From: Aeoliella sp052161615
GTDB taxonomy: Bacteria; Planctomycetota; Planctomycetia; Pirellulales; Lacipirellulaceae
NCBI RefSeq assembly: GCF_052161615.1
Contig: NZ_CP197417.1
Coordinates: 124,001-188,000 of the forward strand
Length of the DNA: 64,000 bases
Reading direction: 5' to 3'
Shown: in pieces, positions 1 to 8,426 of the stretch
How the letters are laid out: each line of letters starts with the position of its first letter
Numbering within the stretch: the stretch's first letter is position 1
Program-made: the position numbers and the translations under genes
The notes under the pieces: model-generated
What the model was told of the DNA's origin: nothing
Seen by the model: the letters and a program-made list of their open reading frames with translations, nothing else
Databases searched by the model: none

Positions 1-502
1 TGAACTTATCCTCGTCGGCGTGAACCACCATCGCTTTGCCAACAATTGGATGTTCGCCGTCCAATCGTATCACGGTGTCGGTGATGTTGATCGTGGCGAC
101 ACCCTCCGCGTTGGCTTCGATGTTGCCCAGGTCGCCGACGTGGCGCTCGGCATCTTCAGCGTGGCCATGGGCGTGCCCGGTGGGATTGAAGTGCCCGCCG
201 GCCGACTCCCCCTTTTCTTTGTCCGATAGGTCACCACTCTCGTGCACATGGAAACCATGTAGACCCGGGGTGAGCCCCGTCACCTCGCCAGTGAGGGTTA
301 CGGTATCGGCTTCCTGCACGAAGTTCAGAGTGCCGGTGACACCACTGCCGCCGATTTCTTCAAGATTGCAAACGGCAGTAATCGGTTCCGCTGTAGCGGT
401 ACCGTCAGAGCCTGTTCCCATGGTGCCATCCATCGGTGCATCGGCTTTCTCACAACCGAGCACCAAGCCGAGGGCAGCAAGTAGAGCGAAGCTGCGTAAC
501 AT
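1..502 (-). CDS. sodC: Cu/Zn superoxide dismutase lipoprotein (C-terminus beyond window)
   Basis: The gene runs off the left edge, so only the first 167 codons are visible. The product should convert superoxide to hydrogen peroxide and oxygen outside the cytoplasm. The N-terminus is a lipoprotein signal with a lipobox ending LVLGC (Cys17). The Cu/Zn-SOD signatures follow in order: GFHVHE (copper ligands), GGHFNPTGHAHG (bridging and zinc histidines) and the start of the second His-rich stretch (VVHADED). The ATG at 502 follows a good ribosome site (GAAGGAG, 7-8 nt upstream). It lies 48 nt downstream of the rhodanese gene on the same strand, and both share nearly the same leader, so they are probably cotranscribed. 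The lost end should hold the distal disulphide Cys and the catalytic Arg. Confidence 0.93.
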   Translation of the reverse strand, partial: MLRSFALLAALGLVLGCEKADAPMDGTMGTGSDGTATAEPITAVCNLEEIGGSGVTGTLNFVQEADTVTLTGEVTGLTPGLHGFHVHESGDLSDKEKGESAGGHFNPTGHAHGHAEDAERHVGDLGNIEANAEGVATINITDTVIRLDGEHPIVGKAMVVHADEDKF

Positions 503-550
503 AGAATGTCTCCTTCGCGGTGAGTGTATTCGAAGTTGCGTTGATGCCTG

Positions 551-874
551 TTAGATGCGGTGGCCGGTTTCTTTCCAGCCCTTCGCGCCGTCCTCGAAGT
601 CGTAGACCTTGCCAAAGCCGGCGCTGTCCAGCTTCTCAGCAGCCTTGGTCGACGAGTGGCATTCTTTGCTGGAGCAGTACACCACCACCGGTTGGTCTTT
701 CCCGCCCGCTTGCTTTTCGACGCGCTGCACAAAGTCGTCCGAGCTGAGCGGAATGTTCACGGCACCTTCGATCTTGGTGTCGGCGAACTTGTCTTGATCC
801 AGGGTATTCACCAGCAGGAAGTCATCGCCCTTCTGCTGCATGGCGTCGAGGTCGGTGGCCGAAAGCGTTTTCAT
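551..874 (-). CDS. Single-domain rhodanese-like sulfurtransferase
   Basis: A 107-residue cytoplasmic rhodanese domain with no signal peptide. The predicted active-site cysteine is Cys67 in VVVYCSSKECHSS. Downstream the chain ends with the usual DFEDGAKGWKE helix. Single-domain rhodaneses move sulfane sulfur or act in thiol and cyanide detoxification; the substrate cannot be told from sequence. The catalytic loop carries a second cysteine (Cys72) and lacks the Arg that closes a classical CxxxxxR loop. A clear ribosome site (GAAGGAG) precedes the ATG. It sits directly upstream of sodC, which fits an oxidative-stress operon, although this link is inferred from position only. Confidence 0.88.
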   Translation of the reverse strand: MKTLSATDLDAMQQKGDDFLLVNTLDQDKFADTKIEGAVNIPLSSDDFVQRVEKQAGGKDQPVVVYCSSKECHSSTKAAEKLDSAGFGKVYDFEDGAKGWKETGHRI

Positions 875-1086
875 CGTCTTGTCTCCTTCGCAAGAACCGC
901 GGCACGCTCAATCGGCAAACAATCCCGACGCGCGTGGGCGACTGGTTAGAGAAGGAGAGATTGCGTGCAATCGCGATGCCACGCGGCGAATCAGGCGTGA
1001 TTCGCTGGAATCGCGCAGCGAGCGATCAGAAAGGGTGGTAGCTCGCTAGCCAAGCCGCGCGCCAAGAAACCAGCGTACTGCAACGA

Positions 1087-1164
1087 GGCGAGCCGGAAGC
1101 GTTAGCGACCGGAGTGAATGACCTTTCGCTCCGCCCCTCCGGTCGCTGGCGCTCCCGGCTCGCC
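1087..1164. terminator. 28-bp-arm inverted repeat downstream of the M29 peptidase gene
   Basis: Left arm 1087-1114 (GGCGAGCCGGAAGCGTTAGC...) pairs with right arm 1137-1164 with only a few mismatches across a 22-nt loop. It lies just past the stop of the minus-strand peptidase gene, so it may terminate that transcript. There is no T-run. The rest of the gap 875-1171 shows nothing coding. Confidence 0.5.
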
Positions 1165-1171
1165 TTCAGAA

Positions 1172-2284
1172 TCACAACCCGATGTTCAGCCCCTGCAAAT
1201 CATCCGGCACGAAGTAGCCGTCTTTGCGCAGAAGCTCGCCGTCGAAGTAGATTTCGCCGCCGCCGTAGTCTTCGCGCTGGATCAGCACCAGGTCCCAGTG
1301 GATGCGGCTTTCGTTCGAGTTGTCGGCGATGTCGTAGGCGTTGCCCGGCGTGAGGTGGAACGAGCCGCCGATCTTCTCGTCGAACAGCGTGTCGAGCATC
1401 GGGTGCTTGACGTGGTTGTTGGTGCCGAGCGACCACTCGCCGCAGTACCGAGCTCCTTCGTCCGAATCGAGAATGGCGTTGAGCTTCTCGGTCTCGTTGG
1501 CTGTTGCCTTGACGATCTTGCCATCCTTGAACTCGAAGCAAATGTCGCTGAACACGGTGCCCTGATACCGCGACTCGGTGTTGAATGAGATCTTGCCGTT
1601 GATGCTGTCGCGGACCGGCGCGGTGAACACCTCGCCGTCGGGGATGTTGCGATCGCCGTTGCAGGGGATCACAGGAATACCCTTGATGGAGAACTCCAGC
1701 TCGGTGCCAGGGCCGACGATGCGCACCTGGTCGGCGGCTTCCATTCGCTTCACCAGTGGCTTCTGCGCCTCGGCCATCGCGGCGTAGTCGGCCGTGCAAA
1801 CTTTGAAGAAGAAATCCTCGAACGCCGGCGTGCTCATCTTCGCCGACTGGGCGAACGAGTCGGTCGGGTAACGCAGCACCACCCACTTGGTCTTCGGCAC
1901 GCGGACGCCGCTGTGCACCGGGTGCCACCAATGTTCCTGGTACAGGTCCATCTGCTTCTGCGGCACGTCGGCGTGCTGGCTGCTGTTGGCCGAGCCGCGA
2001 ATGCCGATGTAGGCGTCCATGTCCTCCATCCGCGCTTGCTCGAACTTGGCGGCCAGCTTCATGCTCTCTTCCGTAGCGGTCATGTACAGGGACCGCTGCA
2101 CGTTCAGATTCTTCCAGGTCACCACCGGCAGGGCACCCCGCTTCGCCGCCCCTTCGATCAGGCTGCACACCAGGTTGGGCTCGGGCAGGTCGATCGCCTC
2201 GATCAGCACCTTTTCTCCCTTTTGGAGCTTGCAGCTATGGTCCAAGAGAACGTTGGCCAGTTGATCGATGCGGGGGTCGTGCAT
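1172..2284 (-). CDS. M29-family (thermophilic type) metallo-aminopeptidase
   Basis: A 370-residue cytoplasmic exopeptidase of the AmpS/AmpT/PepS family, which removes N-terminal residues using two metal ions. The N-terminal domain begins with HDPRIDQLANVLLDHS. The metal-binding end is intact: PDGEVFTAPVRDSINGKI supplies the first Glu, CGEWSLGTN the second, and GGSFHLTPGNAYD and SRIHWDLVL the His and His-x-Asp ligands. Length matches the family (about 370-410). The reading frame stays open 87 codons further upstream, but that extension is Arg-rich, low in complexity and crosses a tandem repeat, so the ATG at 2284 is preferred. It is transcribed divergently from the acyl-CoA dehydrogenase gene. 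Confidence 0.92.
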   Translation of the reverse strand: MHDPRIDQLANVLLDHSCKLQKGEKVLIEAIDLPEPNLVCSLIEGAAKRGALPVVTWKNLNVQRSLYMTATEESMKLAAKFEQARMEDMDAYIGIRGSANSSQHADVPQKQMDLYQEHWWHPVHSGVRVPKTKWVVLRYPTDSFAQSAKMSTPAFEDFFFKVCTADYAAMAEAQKPLVKRMEAADQVRIVGPGTELEFSIKGIPVIPCNGDRNIPDGEVFTAPVRDSINGKISFNTESRYQGTVFSDICFEFKDGKIVKATANETEKLNAILDSDEGARYCGEWSLGTNNHVKHPMLDTLFDEKIGGSFHLTPGNAYDIADNSNESRIHWDLVLIQREDYGGGEIYFDGELLRKDGYFVPDDLQGLNIGL

Positions 2285-2294
2285 GGTGTCGGTT

Positions 2295-2432
2295 CCAGAA
2301 TAGGAGCGTGAGCCCAGAATAGGAGCGTGAGCGGTGTTTCCAAATAATGCACGCTGGCTGTCCCTTCTGTCCATAGTCCGCCGAGCGGGAAGCCCGCCCC
2401 TAGTTTTTTTCCGACGAGGCGTAGCTCGTCGG
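2295..2432. repeat. Tandem 19-bp duplication and small hairpin in the divergent intergenic gap
   Basis: The 331-nt gap between the M29 peptidase and acyl-CoA dehydrogenase genes holds a perfect tandem copy of CCAGAATAGGAGCGTGAGC (2295-2313 and 2314-2332), ending 11 nt before the peptidase start and so probably in its 5' leader. Further on, 2411-2432 is a hairpin of the form CCGACGA...TCGTCGG, called module L here, which recurs at 6786-6807. I recognise no confident promoter or further gene here. Confidence 0.7.
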
Positions 2433-2615
2433 CTATTGCTTCCTATGCGAACGAGCGTGCGACCAAATGCCGCTGCGACACTGGTATTGACCAGTTCCCC
2501 CAGTTTGTCACGATGTACGGCGCAGCCTAAGATTCTATGAGCCAACTAGTTACACCATTTTCCCGAGCTGGCCGCACCCGCTGGGTGAAGTGCCACCACC
2601 GACATCGAGCGCACC

Positions 2616-4592
2616 ATGACCAAACTGACAGGCGACCCCTCGATCATCGACCCCGAGGCCACTAGCAAGGCGGTTCGCGAAGAGAACGCCGCGCCGCAGG
2701 AAAAGTCATTCGCCGAGGTCGCGCTCGAACTCGGTGGCAAGAGCGCTGGCGAGGCTCGCCGTACCGGCGCGATCGACATGGCCGACGATCAGGTCGAGGC
2801 CCTGTTCGCGTCGCAGTACCAAACGGTGAACAGCCCCGCCCATCGCGCGGTGTGGGATCGTGGCGTGCCGGTCGAGGAGTTCACCAGCCAGCCGGTGGTG
2901 ATCGCTCCCGAGATTCGCAAGGTGATGGACGACTCTATCGCCGTCGTCCAGCGGCATCAGCAAGCCGGCACCGTGTACAACGACGAAGGAAAGATCGACG
3001 AGCAGGTGATGCGCGACCTGGCCGCCGTCGGTTACTGGGGGCTGCTCGTCGACAAAGAATACGGCGGCAGCGGCGCGCCATTCGCCGCGTTCGCTTCGTT
3101 CATTACCCGCATGGCGATGGTCGACCCCACGATCGCCGGCCTCGCGTCAGTGCATGGTTGCATCGGTGCGGTCGATCCCGTGAGCGCGTTTGGCAACGAC
3201 GAACAGAAGCAGCGATTCCTCCCCAAGCTCGCCAGTGGCGAGCGGCTTAGCGCGTTCGCACTCACCGAGCCGGCAGCCGGCAGCGACCTCACCGCGCTTC
3301 GCACCACCGCGGTGCTCAATGGCGACCATTACTTGGTGACGGGCGAGAAGCTGTTCATCACGAACGTCACGCTCGGCCGCACGGTGGGCCTGGTGTGTTT
3401 AATCGATGGCAAACCAAGCGTATTGATCGTCGACCTGCCGAGCGAAGAGAGCGATCAGTTCTACCTGAAGAAGTACGGACTCTGGGCGCTCAAGCACACC
3501 TACAACCGTGGCATGGTGTTCAATAACTTCCCGGTCCCCGCCACGAACTTGCTCAAGCCGGTGAAGGGGGACGGGCTCACCATCGCCTACCACGGGCTCA
3601 ACCTGGGACGCATCTCGCTTTGCGCGAACGCCGCCGGCACGATGCGGGGCATGCTCGCCAACATGATTCCGTGGTCGCATTACCGCGTGACCTACAACGA
3701 GGCGATCGCCCACCGCGAACTCGTGCAGCGCCGCATGGGCGAACTCGCCGGCTCGATCGTCGCTTGCGATGCGCTGGTGGCGTGGTGTGCCGAGCTGATC
3801 GACAAAGGCTACCGCGGCGAGATGGAATGCGTGGTCGCCAAGATCTATGGCAGCGAAGCCCAGAAGCACGCGGCCATTGAGTTGTTCATGAAAACGCACG
3901 GCGGTCGCTCGTTCCTGCATGGCCACCTGTTCGGCGACAACGTCCACGAGTTCCTCGCCCCGTGCATCTACGAGGGTGAAGGCGAGATGCTGTCGATGGC
4001 ATTCTTCAAATCGCTGGTCAAGCATCACGGCAAGACGTTCTTCGAGCCGGTCGGCAAAGCCCTGGCGAAGGCCGGCATCAAACGCCCCAACCCGCTGAAC
4101 CCCTCGCACGTCATCACGCTCGCCCCCGTCGCGTGGCCGTACGCGAAGTGGATGATCGGCCGACGACTGATGATGAGCTCGAAGCCAAACCTGCCGAAGA
4201 TGCCCGCCGCGCTCCGTGAGCATGCGGAACAAGCTTGCTCGCGCTTGCAGAAGATGGCGCTCGAAATATCGGGCACGATGAGCAAGTTCCAACTCGCACT
4301 GGCCGACCGGCAGTGCCGGATGACGCAGCTTTCGAGCGATTGCCAGACGCTGATCACCATCCTCGCGACAAGCCTCTACGCTTCACGCCAGTCCAACGAA
4401 GTTGTTCAGCAAGCGGCCGACGTCTACTGCCAGAAGGAACTCGCCCGGCTGGATCACAAGCCCGCGTCGAACAAGTTCTACCGCCAGATCACCGCGCTCG
4501 GCAAAACCATCGCCGACGGCAACTTCCCCGGCCTCGACGAAGTCCGCCCGCAAGACATCATGATGCCATACGATCAGGAGAAGGAAGGTTAA
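2616..4592 (+). CDS. Acyl-CoA dehydrogenase, long form with C-terminal extension
   Basis: A 658-residue flavoenzyme of the acyl-CoA dehydrogenase superfamily that would introduce the alpha,beta double bond in fatty acyl-CoA oxidation. The core spans roughly residues 100-480: an N-terminal helical domain (VMRDLAAVGYWGLLV), the FAD-contacting beta domain (FALTEPAAGSDLTALRTTA and GEKLFITNV) and the C-terminal helices with the expected catalytic Glu in CIYEGEGEMLSM. About 170 more residues follow, giving a chain much longer than the usual 380-400 and closer to very-long-chain or FadE-type enzymes. No good ribosome site precedes the ATG at 2616. The first 80 residues are weakly conserved in character, and a start at residue 55 is possible. 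No beta-oxidation partner genes are adjacent. Confidence 0.9.
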   Translation: MTKLTGDPSIIDPEATSKAVREENAAPQEKSFAEVALELGGKSAGEARRTGAIDMADDQVEALFASQYQTVNSPAHRAVWDRGVPVEEFTSQPVVIAPEIRKVMDDSIAVVQRHQQAGTVYNDEGKIDEQVMRDLAAVGYWGLLVDKEYGGSGAPFAAFASFITRMAMVDPTIAGLASVHGCIGAVDPVSAFGNDEQKQRFLPKLASGERLSAFALTEPAAGSDLTALRTTAVLNGDHYLVTGEKLFITNVTLGRTVGLVCLIDGKPSVLIVDLPSEESDQFYLKKYGLWALKHTYNRGMVFNNFPVPATNLLKPVKGDGLTIAYHGLNLGRISLCANAAGTMRGMLANMIPWSHYRVTYNEAIAHRELVQRRMGELAGSIVACDALVAWCAELIDKGYRGEMECVVAKIYGSEAQKHAAIELFMKTHGGRSFLHGHLFGDNVHEFLAPCIYEGEGEMLSMAFFKSLVKHHGKTFFEPVGKALAKAGIKRPNPLNPSHVITLAPVAWPYAKWMIGRRLMMSSKPNLPKMPAALREHAEQACSRLQKMALEISGTMSKFQLALADRQCRMTQLSSDCQTLITILATSLYASRQSNEVVQQAADVYCQKELARLDHKPASNKFYRQITALGKTIADGNFPGLDEVRPQDIMMPYDQEKEG

Positions 4593-4613
4593 CGGGGGCA
4601 CGACGAAATCGTA

Positions 4614-5013
4614 TGTCATCCTGAAGGAGCCTAAGCGACTGAAGGATCTCCTTTCCATTCGAGTGATCACCGCCCTCTCCGTGGCCAAAGAATAGAACGC
4701 TAATCCACGCTAATAGGAAACGATTAGCGAAGATTAGCGCGGATTAGTGTTGCAAATAGTCCGGGGTCGGGGACGACCCGGCTCACACGGGGCGATGTTC
4801 CTGCATTTCTTCTTATCCGCGGTAATCCTGCCCAATCCGCGATGGTCCGCGTCCTATTCTTTTTCTTCTCTCTGAGCACTCTGTGTTCTCTGTTGTTAGC
4901 TCGTCCCACTGGGGCTCGTGGAACTCGTCCCCAGCCACCCGGAGGTTGCTCCTTCTTCCCTCCGTTTCCTCCTGTTCAGCGCTCCTCCGAATTCCGGCGA
5001 ATCCGGCTACAAT
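4614..5013. repeat. Intergenic repeat array J-A-B-C-D-E-F
   Basis: The gap before the M24 peptidase gene is almost wholly made of modules that recur elsewhere. J 4614-4650 (GTCATCCTGAAGGAGCC), A 4695-4752 (TAATC-rich palindrome), B 4761-4790 (CCGGGGTCGGGGACGACCC), C 4815-4862 (ATCCTGCCCAATCCGCG...), D 4878-4897 (CTCTGTGTTCTCTG...), E 4909-4940 (GGCTCGTGGAACTCGTCCCC) and F 4985-5013 (...GAATCCGGCTACAAT). This is the most complete forward-ordered copy. The TACAAT that ends F (5008-5013) sits 43 nt before the M24 start and could serve as a -10 element. Confidence 0.85.
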
Positions 5014-5055
5014 GGCACGGTTCACTTTCTTCGATCCTCACTCGCGATTGTATCC

Positions 5056-6210
5056 ATGCCTGTTACTTTGCTTGCCGGGATTCCGGCTTCGAATCAGACG
5101 CTTTATCACCAGATTCAGTTTCTCGTCGGCGACGCGGCGGCGTATCTCGAGGGGTTGCCGCCCGATGGGAAGTCGCTGTTGATTGTGCGCGACATTGAGC
5201 TCGATCGCGCGCGGGAGATTGCGCGGGCCGACACGGTGGCTTGCGCGCAGGACTTTACGCCTGCCGGTGGACTATCGGGCGATCGCGACGTGGCGACGGC
5301 GCAGGCGATTGTTGAGGTGCTCAAACAACGTGGCGTGACGAGCGTGGTGACCGATCGGACGCTCCCTTTCCTTTACGCGTCGCACTTGCTGGAGGCCGGC
5401 ATTGCGCTCGCGCTCGACGACGAGCTTGGTGTTCGTACGCGGCGGGTGAAGAGTGCTGCGGAGATCAAGGCGCTCGAACACGCTCAGAAGGTGACCGGCG
5501 AGATCATGACGCTGGCGTGCAAGTGGATCGCGACGGCGGACGTGAACTCGGCGGGTGAGCTGATGCAGGAGGGCGAGGTGCTGACCAGCGAGCGGGTGCG
5601 GCGGCGGATTACGCAGTGGTGCATCGAGCGCGGGTTTTCGAACGTGTCGGATTCGATCGTCGTGAGCGTGCCGCACGTGGCCGATTGCCACCATCATGGC
5701 ACGGGATCGCTGAAGACCGGCCAGCCGGTGATCGTCGACATCTTCCCGCGCGACGACACGAGCCGGTACTACGGCGACTGCACGCGAACCGTGGTGCATG
5801 GCACGCCGACCGAGGAGCTTGTGGCGATGCACCGCGCGGTGGTCGCCGCGAAACAGGCCGCGTGCGAGGCGCTACGCCCCGGCACCACGGGCGACGCGGT
5901 GCACAAGGTGACCGTCGCCACGCTGAAAGAACATGGCTACGAGTACGTGCCGGGCTCGATGGAGCACGACCCGAAGATTCCGGCCCTGCGTCACGGCACG
6001 GGGCACGGCATCGGGCTGGATGTGCACGAGCCAATTCTTCTGTCGGTGGATGGCGGCGAGATTCTGGCAGGCGAAGTGTTCACGGTCGAGCCGGGACTTT
6101 ATTCGTCAACGCTCGGCGGTGTGCGGGTGGAGGACATGGCGCACGTGACGGCTGGTGGGTATGAGATATTGAGTCCGCTTTATGAGGGGTTGGATTGGCG
6201 CGGGGTTTGA
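5056..6210 (+). CDS. M24-family metallopeptidase (Xaa-Pro aminopeptidase/prolidase type)
   Basis: A 384-residue pita-bread-fold peptidase that cleaves Xaa-Pro bonds. An N-terminal creatinase-like domain (residues 1 to about 140) precedes the catalytic domain. The five metal ligands are recognisable in order: VIVDIFPRD, YYGDCTR, RHGTGHGIGLDVHE, EVFTVEPG and VRVEDMAHV. The reading frame stays open upstream to 4918, but that part translates repeat modules E and F, so the ATG at 5056 is chosen. The two small membrane-protein genes downstream follow closely and may share its transcript. Confidence 0.9.
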   Translation: MPVTLLAGIPASNQTLYHQIQFLVGDAAAYLEGLPPDGKSLLIVRDIELDRAREIARADTVACAQDFTPAGGLSGDRDVATAQAIVEVLKQRGVTSVVTDRTLPFLYASHLLEAGIALALDDELGVRTRRVKSAAEIKALEHAQKVTGEIMTLACKWIATADVNSAGELMQEGEVLTSERVRRRITQWCIERGFSNVSDSIVVSVPHVADCHHHGTGSLKTGQPVIVDIFPRDDTSRYYGDCTRTVVHGTPTEELVAMHRAVVAAKQAACEALRPGTTGDAVHKVTVATLKEHGYEYVPGSMEHDPKIPALRHGTGHGIGLDVHEPILLSVDGGEILAGEVFTVEPGLYSSTLGGVRVEDMAHVTAGGYEILSPLYEGLDWRGV

Positions 6211-6236
6211 AGTAGGACGTATCCGAGGAATTCGCG

Positions 6237-6443
6237 ATGAATCGACCCTACTGGTTAGACTTCGTATACATTAGCGGGTTCTTCGCACCGCCGCTTATCG
6301 CGAGCGTCATTACCGCGAAGTGGCTTCGATTCGATTTTGCGTCGTACCTCTTGCTTAGCGTCGGCTTTTTCATCGGCTATTTCGTGATGGTGTTACTTTG
6401 GGCCAGATGGCGTGGAAGTCGGGCAGGAGGGCGGGATGGGTGA
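6237..6443 (+). CDS. Small two-helix membrane protein
   Basis: A 68-residue protein with two hydrophobic helices (about residues 8-27 and 35-55) and a basic, Gly-rich tail (RWRGSRAGGR). No family is recognised. A GAGGA ribosome site precedes the ATG. Its last eight bases overlap the start of the next gene, which suggests translational coupling. It follows the peptidase gene by 26 nt. Confidence 0.65.
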   Translation: MNRPYWLDFVYISGFFAPPLIASVITAKWLRFDFASYLLLSVGFFIGYFVMVLLWARWRGSRAGGRDG

Positions 6444-6756
6444 CGAGAATCCTTACGACTCGCCTGATGAACTTTGCCGCGATCCAAGTGCGGATATCGC
6501 ACTTTGGAACGCGTCGACGTGCGGAGTCCGCGGCATGGCCATAGGTATCGCGATTCCAATGGCTTGGTTCGCGTATGGAATGGTTCGGGAGTATTTGGCC
6601 TATTCGCAACTTGAGCCCGGAACCGCTCGATCGGGAACGGGGATCGTGCTGCAACTTGTCGCACTTGTCAGTGGAATACCCTTGGGCGCCGTAGTAGGGT
6701 TCGTGTTGGGTCGCGTCGTGGCTGCGATCCAGAATGCTTGGAACAGCAGAAGGTAA
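6436..6756 (+). CDS. Small membrane protein with N-terminal NPYDSP motif
   Basis: A 106-residue protein starting MGDENPYDSP, with two hydrophobic segments (about residues 33-55 and 68-95). The ATG at 6436 lies inside the end of the previous gene and is preceded by a strong GGAGGG site, which makes it preferable to the in-frame GTG/ATG starts further upstream. The NPYDSP tag resembles NPYESA and NPFVSP in the two Yip1 proteins at 24.6-26.3 kb. No function is recognised; the arrangement suggests that it works with the preceding two-helix protein. Confidence 0.65.
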   Translation: MGDENPYDSPDELCRDPSADIALWNASTCGVRGMAIGIAIPMAWFAYGMVREYLAYSQLEPGTARSGTGIVLQLVALVSGIPLGAVVGFVLGRVVAAIQNAWNSRR

Positions 6757-6785
6757 TCCGGGGCAAAGAGTTGGCGACGATTTGT

Positions 6786-6878
6786 CCGACGACGCGTAGG
6801 TCGTCGGCTATTGTTTATCTGTAGGAGGGCTCTCCGAGCCCGATCGCTCGGAATCGGGCTCGGAGAGCCCTCCCACAG
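6786..6878. terminator. Module L hairpin plus long K hairpin between convergent genes
   Basis: L (6786-6807) is a short CCGACGA/TCGTCGG hairpin. K is a 26-bp-arm inverted repeat, left 6819-6844 and right 6853-6878, reading GGAGGGCTCTCCGAGCCCGA on both strands around an 8-nt loop. The site lies between the stop of the plus-strand membrane protein gene and the stop of sufS, so it probably ends transcripts from both sides. Confidence 0.65.
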
Positions 6879-6906
6879 GTTTGGTTTTCGCGCCACAGGT
6901 TGATGA

Positions 6907-8178
6907 TTACTGGGGGCGGCGCTTGCGGCCCGTGGGTTTGAACATCGTGGCGACTTCTTGAATCGCTTCGACGAGGGCGTCGACTTCTGCCGGGGTGTTG
7001 TAGAGGTAGAAGCTGGCGCGGGTGCTGGCGGTGATGCCAAGCGAGTCGTGCAGGGGCTGGGTGCAGTGGTGCCCCGCGCGGACGGCAATGCCGCGTTGGT
7101 CGACCAGTTGCGCGATGTCGTGGGCGTGGGGCTGGTGGAGGACGAAGCTCACGAGGCCGGCGCGATGTTCGGGCGAGGGGCCGAGGATTTTGATGCCTTC
7201 GATTTCGCTGAGGCCGGCGTAGGCGCGTTCGACGAGGGCGTGTTCGTGGGCGGCAACTTTGTCGAGGCCGATCTCGCTCAGGTAGTCGATCGCTGCGCCG
7301 AGCCCAGCGGCTTGGGCGATTGGGGGCGTTCCGGCTTCAAACTTCGAGGGCAATCCCGCGGGCGTGAAGCTGTCGAGGGCCACGTTGCCAATCATGCTGC
7401 CACCCCCCATGAAAGGGGGCATGGCACTGAGCAGCGACTCTTTGCCATACAGCACGCCGATGCCGCTGGGGCCGCACATCTTGTGGCCGCTGAAGGCCAG
7501 AAAATCAACGTCGAGCGCGAGGACATCGATGGCGAGATGAGGCGCGCTCTGCGCGGCGTCGACCAGGATCACCGCACCCACGGCATGCGCTCGCCGCGCG
7601 AGTTCGGCGATGGGGTTCACCGTGCCGAGTGTGTTGGAGACGTGCGTGACGGCAACGACTTTTGTTTTCTCGGTGAGAACGTCGTCGAGCTGCGAAAGAT
7701 CCAAGCGGCCGTCGTCGGTGAGCGGGATGTGCTTGATCACGGCGCCGGTGCGTTCGGCGAGTTGGAACCACGGCACCAGGTTCGAGTGGTGCTCCATGGG
7801 GTTGAGCAGGATCTCGTCGCCGGCTTTGATGTTCGCATCGCCCCAGCTTCGGGCGACGGCGTTGATCGAGGCGGTGGTGCCGCCGGTGAAGATGCACTCG
7901 TGATCGTACTTCGCGCCGATGAATTTCTGCACCTTGGTGCGTGCCGCCTCGTAGGCGTCGGTCGAGCGCTCGCTCAGCACATGAATACCGCGGTGGACGT
8001 TCGCGTAGTCGTGCTCGTACACCCGCGAGACGGCGTCGATCACCTGCTGCGGGCGCTGGCTGCTGGCGGCCGAGTCGAGAAACACGAGCGGCCTTTCGCC
8101 ATGCACCGTTTGGTGGAGAATGGGAAAGTCGTCGCGGAGCGATTCGGGGAGTAGCGAGGAATTAACCACAGAGGGCAC
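6907..8178 (-). CDS. sufS: Cysteine desulfurase SufS
   Basis: A 423-residue group II cysteine desulfurase that takes sulfur from cysteine for Fe-S cluster assembly, using pyridoxal phosphate. The PLP lysine is Lys233 in FSGHKMCGPSG and the persulfide cysteine is Cys372 in RAGHHCTQPLH; EHHSN and the TGGTTASIN loop also fit. The usual partner SufU is encoded at 9141-9524, separated by one membrane-protein gene. The start is unusual: the only candidate initiators are two GTG codons (8178 and 8169), and both lie within a copy of dispersed repeat module D, with no ribosome site upstream. Confidence 0.95.
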   Translation of the reverse strand: MPSVVNSSLLPESLRDDFPILHQTVHGERPLVFLDSAASSQRPQQVIDAVSRVYEHDYANVHRGIHVLSERSTDAYEAARTKVQKFIGAKYDHECIFTGGTTASINAVARSWGDANIKAGDEILLNPMEHHSNLVPWFQLAERTGAVIKHIPLTDDGRLDLSQLDDVLTEKTKVVAVTHVSNTLGTVNPIAELARRAHAVGAVILVDAAQSAPHLAIDVLALDVDFLAFSGHKMCGPSGIGVLYGKESLLSAMPPFMGGGSMIGNVALDSFTPAGLPSKFEAGTPPIAQAAGLGAAIDYLSEIGLDKVAAHEHALVERAYAGLSEIEGIKILGPSPEHRAGLVSFVLHQPHAHDIAQLVDQRGIAVRAGHHCTQPLHDSLGITASTRASFYLYNTPAEVDALVEAIQEVATMFKPTGRKRRPQ

Positions 8179-8410
8179 GGAGGACTCAGAGGGGTTGGGA
8201 GAATGGGACGTGGATGAACGCGGATGGGGCAGGATAGTCGCGGATTTGCGGGGTCTTCTCGTTTAACGCCCAGCCGTAGGCGCCGGCTACCTCCGATGTA
8301 GCAGTAGCCGGCGCCTACGGCTGGGCGTTAAACGAAGAAGTGGCTCCATGGTATTGTACACACACCTGCCTTCAACTGGGTGCTCGTGGAACTCGTCACC
8401 AGCCACCCAG
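8164..8410. repeat. Repeat array D'-C'-H/H'-E upstream of sufS
   Basis: Reverse copies of D (8164-8183, overlapping the sufS start) and C (about 8205-8250) are followed by a perfect inverted pair of module H. Left arm 8259-8290 begins TCGTTTAACGCCCAGCC; right arm 8304-8335 is its exact 32-nt reverse complement, with a 13-nt loop. A degenerate E copy lies at 8376-8410, next to the stop of the neighbouring membrane protein gene. Confidence 0.85.
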
Positions 8411-8426
8411 TGTGTTTCTCGATAGG

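Noticed and set aside
2285..2545. N-terminal extension of the M29 peptidase by 87 residues
   Set aside because: It is Arg/Ser-rich, crosses the tandem 19-bp duplication and has no relation to the family; the start at 2284 gives a normal length.
4918..5055. N-terminal extension of the M24 peptidase by 46 residues
   Set aside because: These codons translate repeat modules E and F. The family-like sequence begins at the ATG at 5056.
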